Assembly: GCF_026151205.1 (NCBI RefSeq) | Contig: NC_087083.1 | Location: 3,114,536-3,178,535, forward strand | DNA length: 64,000 bases | DNA from: Bolinopsis microptera | Lineage: Eukaryota; Ctenophora; Tentaculata; Lobata; Bolinopsidae | Direction of reading: 5' to 3' | Shown here: piece after piece, positions 57,945 through 64,000 of the stretch | Layout of the letters: every line of letters starts with the position of its first letter | How positions within the stretch are numbered: position 1 is the stretch's first letter | The notes under the pieces: generated by a model | The model's input: only the letters and a program-made list of their open reading frames with translations | Told to the model about the DNA's origin: nothing | The model's database searches: none | Made by a program: the position numbers and the translations under genes

Positions 57945-59320
57945 TTTTGATTATAATGTCAGGGTACTTTATAAAGTCAAAATATAAACTGATATCTTCA
58001 TTAATAAGGAGGAAGTTTCAACGATTTCGAAATTTTTCCTTTAAAAACATTTCCTTGTGTTTAGGGAAGCATATCGGTCGATCACTGACTGAATATGCCA
58101 CTTAATACTCATTCAAGTAGGCATTAAATTCATATATAATGACATTAAACTGTCGTGGCAAAGCAGAATTTGTTGGAAATCACGAATGAGCAAAATTCTC
58201 ACCTTTCGCACGTGCAAACTTTGAGCGGACGTTGCGTGCGCATCCAATATTGAATCGCCGTAAATTTTTGCATGTAATTGTTTTATATATAGCCTAATAA
58301 GCATGTAAAGTTTCAAAGTATTTCAAGAAGAACTGTAATCACAACGGCACTCTAAAGTTGACAGAAAATGACGAAAACAGCAATTTTCAGTGATTTTAGC
58401 GATTTTCTATCAATTTGGGCGTGTCCCCACGTGTGCAACTTTTCGATTTTCAACTTTAAAACTAGCCTAATACACAATTTATACCTATAGGAAGCAGAAC
58501 TGAGCTCCACAACCCAAGGCATGGCCCAACACCAGAGAATACTAAATCGCAAAATTGACGTTTTTATAAAATAATTTTTCAAAAAAGCACAAACTTCAAT
58601 GACGAATATCTTTATGAAGGAGCAAGCTAGAAAAACTTTCCGGTAGATTTTCAGAATGCTTGAACAATTATCTAAGGTAAAAATTTCCTCAGATTTTGAA
58701 TAAAATTACTCCTTAATGGTTTAAAATTAATTTTAAAAGTTAATACTTTGTCAAAAATCAAGTTTTAAAAACGGTTAACTTGATGACGTCATCAAGGGGT
58801 GTTTATGACGTCAAATAATTTTTTTACACAATGTAAACTAAAGTATAAACAATTATTTGCAAGACCTGTGGTCGGAAATGGCTGTATCTTTTATACTTTT
58901 GAATCTATGGACACTTAAATACAGACTACAATTGACTGGCAAAGCGTCTATCCCTGAATATATCACGACAATCTATCGTAAAACAGGGGTTCTAGAAAAC
59001 CCATTTCCCGATGCTCCTGAAACCTGAAACTTTTTTTGCAGTCGATTTGGTCAACGTTTAGACGCCCTGAAAAATTTCAGATCTCTAACTCAATTTTAAC
59101 ATGGTTTTTAAGGCACCTGAATATGGCGATTTTGGGTTTTTTACCGAATTTCGTATAACAGTGCTGGTGAGTATTTTATGCAAATTTAAAATTTCTTAAA
59201 AATCTCAACATAACTATTTTTTATTCCTGTCATCTTTGACATCAAATTAGAATGTTTTGAACTAAAAATAAATCTGCTGAACGACTTCCGATGAGTCTTA
59301 ATGCCTGAAAAACTCCTGCC
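57945..59320. repeat. Inverted copy of the 39845-44345 repeat, without the LINE
   Basis: Reverse complement of the non-LINE parts of 39845-44345. It is continuous where the RTE-type LINE sits in the other copy (near 58790-58870), giving the empty site. Confidence 0.8.
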
Positions 59321-59333
59321 GGAGGACCTGTCT

Positions 59334-59391
59334 TTTAAGACAGGTCCAATTGCCCTTAAGTCGGCTTTGAAGCAGCTCGGGTCAAGCCTCG
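59334..59391 (-). pseudogene. Truncated PAN first exon
   Basis: It starts at the usual acceptor (ttttacag) and reads RLDPSCFKADLRAIGPVLKD, then departs from the family at a break next to the inverted repeat. The break is a perfect palindrome (ggacctgtctt / aagacaggtcc). The C-x3-C helix is lost, so this exon cannot make a PAN domain. Confidence 0.7.
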
Positions 59392-59610
59392 CTGTAAAAT
59401 GATGATAGATAGAAGAACTAGATATCACGTTTTAGAATGTTGAATGTTTATTATGTCATGCTAAGTTTTACTTAGGTCATTAAATGTGGCATATGATACA
59501 AAAAGACTGTGTCATCTACTATTTCATTTATCTTGTGCAATCTATGTGGAATATTTTATTCATCATGTCATCATTAACCTGCGAAAATTTATTGATTCAC
59601 TCTGACTCAC

Positions 59611-59656
59611 CTTCAAAAGTATCTGGGCAGAGAAGAAGTATCGCCAATCCTATCAT
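59611..59656 (-). CDS. Locus B signal-peptide exon
   Basis: It reads MIGLAILLLCPDTFE with donor gtgagt, phase 1. It is nearly identical to 47755-47800. The upstream in-frame extension contains a stop, which fixes the start at 59656. It could splice over the broken exon at 59334-59391 to the intact PAN exon at 57174. Confidence 0.6.
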
Positions 59657-60189
59657 CTTGTTATGTAATATATTGTTGTTATCGCCGTTCCATTTACACA
59701 AAACTAGATAACGGATTGATTATAAAACAAGGGTCAAAATAAAAACATAAAAATGTGTTGTTATCACCTCGTTCAACAATTTCGTATTTTTCTTATTCAT
59801 CACCACCATGCTCCCAACCCCATAACGGAATAACCATGTAACCCATCAAATAAAAAATGTACAACAAATATGTAACGGATAAATAATAAAACATTGTACA
59901 AAAAATTACTGTACACCAAAAAATATCAAAACAACGAGAAATCATCTAAAATATCATAAAAGCACAAATGATAATAAATTAGAACAAATATCAACATAAT
60001 ATTACATAATAACAAAATAACAACAAAATAACAACAAAATATACGATATTTCAAGGGATGAATCAAAATCGTAAAATATCAAATTTGCTCCTTCATCAAA
60101 ATAAATTTTCAAACATTGTAATTTACAGAAAAAGGCGATTAAATGAAAATAGAAGGTGTTAAAACCTCGTAAAACTTATAAGTACACGG

Positions 60190-60720
60190 ATGTTTAGCTT
60201 TTATAAATTTTTTAACGTATTTACGCAACCGATTAATATTCAAATTCCGATACAATAATTTACTCTTAAGAGATTTCACATCTCTAATAAATCTTTTAAA
60301 TTTGGTATTTGCATTACCAGTCTAAATTATTGCGAATAACGTAGTCTAAATGATTGCAATCTTCTAGTTCTATCAGGGGATTTCAAATTAGGCATGCTAA
60401 TATCTTTAAACTGAAAGTTATAAGCATGCATATTGTCTAATTTGTACTGAAAGTGAATTCATTATTTTCAATAAAAATATCCAAATCCAAAAATGCTCCA
60501 AGTTTATTACTTTCATTAATTTTTCCTAATATTAAACAAGCTGGATATGTTGATCAGTGTCATAGAGACAAGAATTACGTCATGGTATCTCCTTATCACG
60601 GCTGCACTCGCCTCTTGTTCAGTCCTCTTCTTCTTCAGGTCAGTGACCCGATGCTTCCTTGCTGAACGCTCTTCATTCGGTTTATCAGGATGGATCCTTA
60701 CATCTTTGTGGGTGAGGACA
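60190..60720 (-). pseudogene. Retroelement debris: ORF1-like C-terminus next to RT-like fragment
   Basis: About 60720-60560 (minus) reads KDVRIHPDKPNEERSARKHR then VTDLKKKRTEQEAS, like the end of LINE ORF1 proteins. About 60500-60200 reads GAFLDLDIFIENNEFTFST and, in pieces, IRDVKSLKSKLLYRNLNINR, resembling the C-terminal part of Penelope-type RTs. Stops occur in between. The juxtaposition suggests a deletion derivative. Confidence 0.4.
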
Positions 60721-60939
60721 CCTTATTATAGTGAAAGCTGGGATGTTAAATAGAGGGATAAACACTTTGTCCCCGGAATTCGATAAGAAAGGTATAATCA
60801 ATTGACATAATACTAGTAGTCTGCCCATGAAAACCCCATGTTGACTGTTAATCGAAAAACAATTGAGTTTATTTCTTAATGTAAATTTACAAAATTTGAC
60901 AATAACTGTTACCTCTAAATTTCTAAATTCACATAACTA

Positions 60940-61205
60940 CTACTACTACTACTATGTCGGAACTAAGTCCGATCTACGCCAGATAACCCCTCCATATATC
61001 CCTGTCCCGCATCAGGGTTCACAGTTCCTCTTTAGAGTTTGTCCCAACTTCCTCCAGTAACATAGACAAGTAGCTTTGTCTTGGTCGGCCTTGCTGTGCT
61101 CTACCATGCATAGGTTCCCATAAGACTAAATCACTGGCAAGTAGCTCAGGATGTCTGATGCAGTGTCCACTGTCCCGCCAATACACATAAAACTCCAGCC
61201 TTTTT
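60940..61205 (-). pseudogene. 5'-truncated LINE 3' end
   Basis: The minus strand reads HPELLASDLVLWEPMHGRAQ, QGRPRQSYLSMLLEEVGTNS, KEEL, stop, TLMRDRDIWRGYLA: the 'lW.p.HG...GRP..sY...L..d.g...eeL...M.DR..W' pattern of LINE C-termini. It ends in a (tag)n tract at about 60940-60957. It is a dead-on-arrival insertion of a different family from the intact LINEs here. Confidence 0.65.
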
Positions 61206-61979
61206 GATTTGTATCATTAGTTCTGGACCTGGCAAAACCTTCTAGACCACATAACTAAAAATACAAAATTAATAGCATAAAACGCAGTGCCTGGTTTCCA
61301 AGTAAATAATAGTGGTCCATTTCCTATATCCATAATCTCTGCAGCGCTCACGCGTGACCAATTTCCATGGTAACGTGTTAAGTATCCATGGTCACGTGTT
61401 AAGTATCCGCCAATATGAATCAAGAGTTAAACCCGGAAAATAAGGTCAGTGCTGGAAAAACTAAAACTAAAAGAAGATCTCAGAACTCTCGGTACTGCCA
61501 CTGGCTTACTGAGCACTTGGATATAAGTGTATTTAATTTCAGTAATAAGGTAATACTACAACGTGTGCATACTTTCTATCATTAATTTGTTGGCTTGAAA
61601 CCTTTCCAACTGAACGAGCCTGGCGTTAACATTCTTAATATCAGTCACAACACAGCCTACGTGTAATTCTGTTAATAGATTGTATAATGTATATATGTTT
61701 TTTTATTTTAAGAGATAACTGTCCTCCCATGTGCAAATTAAAGAATTAAGTAAAGACTAAGAAGTTGCATAGCAACGGAGTTGGAATTGCGCACGTGCGC
61801 ACGTGCACCACACTTCTTGCCAACCCATCGTCTTTTAGTATGCAAAAGTTTTGCAAATTACTGTGGCTTGGTGTAATTAAAATGTCCATTCTGGCATTAT
61901 ATTAGAGTATTAGAGTATTAGTTAGGTTTGGGATAAAATCATTAAGCGCGATGTTTATGTTTCTTAACTGCCGGATAAC
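61206..61979. other. No gene seen
   Basis: AT-rich sequence with the short direct repeat catggt(a/c)acgtgttaagta at 61367-61405 and the palindromic gcgcacgtgcgcacgtgc near 61791. Nothing coding is supported. Confidence 0.5.
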
Positions 61980-62150
61980 CTAGTTTATCCACATTTCTTC
62001 TAGTTCGGTTGGTTTTAATGATTTTCTCGTAATTAATTCGCTAATTACACTATTGTTTTTGATAGCACTAAGTATAAATAATGACAGAGAATTCAGAAAA
62101 ATTTGTAAAACAAGATATGCAGTAACTACAATAACAATGATTACACCTAT
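61980..62150 (-). CDS. Possible terminal transmembrane exon, unknown gene
   Basis: After a candidate acceptor (cgcttttatag) the minus strand reads GVIIVIVVTAYLVLQIFLNS, LSLFILSAIKNNSVISELIT, RKSLKPTELEEMWIN, stop. The hydrophobic helix followed by a short charged tail resembles the last exon of a single-pass protein, but there is no sequence match to loci A or B. Confidence 0.3.
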   Translation of the reverse strand: MGVIIVIVVTAYLVLQIFLNSLSLFILSAIKNNSVISELITRKSLKPTELEEMWIN

Positions 62151-62450
62151 AAAAGCGTGAAATATTAACTTATTAATAAAAAAGAAAAGAAAGTCCCTGG
62201 GTAAAGAAAAAAGTAAAAGTCTCAATATAGTAATATGACAGACAATATAAATATTACTTATAGATGTGGATTCTGGTGGGGAGGTGAGGCATATTTTGTT
62301 GACAGCAACTACCTTATCATAGGACGTTATTTGAAGACAATTAAAACCCTAGCCAGACCTAACAAAGCTCATCTAACCACCAGGATCCGTATCTATTTAC
62401 CTGCGGGGACCTCAGGCTTAAGTGTTATAAACGATCCAAGATATGGCGGA

Positions 62451-63056
62451 GTGACAGGCAGAGTACCGCCTAGTGACAGGCAGAGTACCGCCTAGTGACA
62501 GGCAGAGTACCGCCTAGTGACAGGCAGAGTACCGACTAGTGACAGGCAGAGTACCGCCAAGTGACAGGCAGAGTACCGCCTAGTGACAGGCAGAGTGCCG
62601 CCAAGTGACAGGCAGAGTACCGCCTAGTGACAGGCAGAGTACCGCCTAGTGACAGGCAGAGTGCCGCCTAGTGACAGGCAGAGTGCCGCCTAGTGACAGG
62701 CAGAGTACCGCCTAGTGACAGGCAGAGTACCGCCTAGTGACAGGCAGAGTACCGCCTAGTGACAGGCAGAGTACCGCCTAGTGACAGGCAGAGTACCGCC
62801 TAGTGACAGGCAGAGTACCGCCTAGTAACAGGCAGAGTGCCGCCTAGTGACAGGCAGAGTGCCGCCTAGTGACAGGCAGAGTGCCGCCTAGTGACAGGCA
62901 GAGTGCCGCCTAGTGACAGGCAGAGTGCCGCCTAGTGACAGGCAGAGTGCCGCCTAGTGACAGGCAGAGTGCCGCCTAGTGACAGGCAGAGTGCCGCCTA
63001 GTGACAGGCAGAGTGCCGCCTAGTGACAGGCAGAGTGCCGCCTAGTGACAGGCAGA
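62451..63056. repeat. 22-bp minisatellite, 27 units plus a partial
   Basis: Unit gtgacaggcagagt(a/g)ccgccta. From 62451 to 63044 there are exactly 27 units with no length change, then 12 bases of a 28th. The a/g variant is grouped: mostly a in the left two thirds, all g from about 62836 on. It begins inside the sequence atatggcggagtgacaggc, which also occurs once, inverted, at about 53090-53118. Confidence 0.97.
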
Positions 63057-63204
63057 ACTTATAAGTTTAACCAAAAGCGCTAAACTGTCTTGGCATCTAA
63101 TAGCTTAATAGTAATATACAACATATATAAAACACATAATAACAAATGATTTACAGCTCCTGTTTGAGCTCCTTCAATTGTTCCTTTTTCAGCTTCTTCT
63201 CCTT

Positions 63205-63320
63205 TTACAGCTCCTCTTTCATTTCTTCATGCTGAAATGCGTGATCAAGAGGAGCAGGTTTGTTCTCGTAGCTGCTCTTCAGGTAGGTCAGCACACTGTG
63301 TAGGTCCTTCTCGGAGTGGC
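63205..63320 (-). CDS. Possible terminal exon, unknown gene
   Basis: After acceptor aaactgtttccag the minus strand reads HSEKDLHSVLTYLKSSYENK, PAPLDHAFQHEEMKEEL, stop. Past the stop the same frame continues KEKKLKKEQLKELKQEL, so a longer coiled-coil tail may have been truncated. Third positions look coding. It starts in phase 1. No family recognised. Confidence 0.35.
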
Positions 63321-64000
63321 CTGGAAACAGTTTGGTAATTCATGCGTCTTGCATTAATTATTAATAAATAAATAAAATTATTTATTAATTAATTGCGTCT
63401 TGAACGAAAAGGAAGATTGAATTTATAAGTTAAAGTCTGTTAAAAAAGCATGTAGTTTGAGCAAAATTTAGTAAAACTATAAGTTTGATTTCTTGATCTT
63501 GTCAAAATCATATAATGAGCAAACTTAATCTGAGCAACCACATATTAGCTGCGTGATTTTGCAAGTTTGCAATACTACTAATAAGTGCTATAGTTAGGCC
63601 TGTGAAAATGTTCAGGTTTTCAGACACTGATTGGCTTGATAAGGTTTCGTACGTCATCTCGAGATCAGGTAACAGCATGCAAGGCGGGTGATCGAATAAC
63701 ACTTGCAGTTTCTGGCTACCAAACTGCATTATTTGCTCACTTTAAAATTGCAGAATAGTTTTATATCGATCTTGTAATATACGATATGAGCAGACGAAAG
63801 GAAAAGTTTAATGGCTTGATTTGACGTTTAATGATTGACTCGCAAAAATCATTTAGCCACGGAGAAAGCACCCAATTTCATTCGCAAATCTGTCGAATTA
63901 ATTATTATTAGTTAATTAATAATAATTAATCATTATAATGTGCTTCAGCTGTAGGAGTCGAATTAATCATGTGCTAATTAATGTGCTAATTAATGTGCTA
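63321..64000. other. AT-rich sequence, no gene seen
   Basis: It contains a taattaattaa-rich imperfect palindrome (63897-63935) and three copies of the 12-bp atgtgctaatta at the window edge (from about 63968), which may continue outside. Confidence 0.5.

Noticed and set aside
62235-62495. 86-codon frame running into the 22-bp minisatellite
   Set aside because: No homology recognised, and its end consists of minisatellite sequence.
62451-63056. CRISPR-like array
   Set aside because: The units are strictly head-to-tail with no spacers. The same holds for the 75-bp satellite.

Overview
The window is metazoan nuclear DNA: AT-rich, intron-bearing and very dense in transposons. The receptor exons and the retroelement types fit an early-branching invertebrate such as a sponge or cnidarian. 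No single marker settles the taxon, so this is an inference.

Layout. 1-373 is the end of a TA-flanked foldback transposon. 374-9453 is a satellite array of about 120 units of roughly 75 bp. 9463-9645 may be an orphan terminal exon. 10894-11226 is the transmembrane/tail exon of a minus-strand receptor gene, here called locus A. 11871-18722 is a foldback element split by a 6-kb two-ORF LINE of CR1/L2 type, whose ORF1 joins an AlkB-like dioxygenase domain to an SGNH hydrolase. 19702-29129 is a 9.4-kb palindromic element with 3-4.5-kb arms, a GAGA-rich loop and broken Mutator-like transposase pieces. 29136-47800 holds the remaining exons of locus A: SRCR, Ig-like, LDLa, Ser/Thr/Pro-rich linker, PAN and signal-peptide exons. 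They are interrupted by two Penelope-like elements, an intact RTE-type LINE, MITEs and a pogo remnant. 48195-51224 is a 3-kb foldback element. 51225-54200 holds MITEs and retroelement debris. 55420-59656 is locus B, a compact paralogue (signal peptide, PAN, linker, TM, tail) with several lesions. 60190-61205 is more retroelement debris, and 62451-63056 is a 22-bp minisatellite of 27 units.

How it fits together. All receptor exons lie on the minus strand. Apart from the boundary inside the PAN domain, every junction I could place is phase 1, so linkers, LDLa modules and the TM exon can be duplicated, lost or skipped without breaking the frame. Read right to left, locus A gives signal peptide, PAN, linker, LDLa modules, linkers, SRCR, Ig-like, two LDLa, linker, SRCR, Ig-like, TM and tail. 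Locus B gives only signal peptide, PAN, linker, TM and tail. Many exons carry stops or small indels, so both loci are at least partly pseudogenic, or the assembly has indel errors. Comparing the two loci supplies empty sites that date several transposon insertions. I saw no tRNA, rRNA, CRISPR array or prokaryotic gene.
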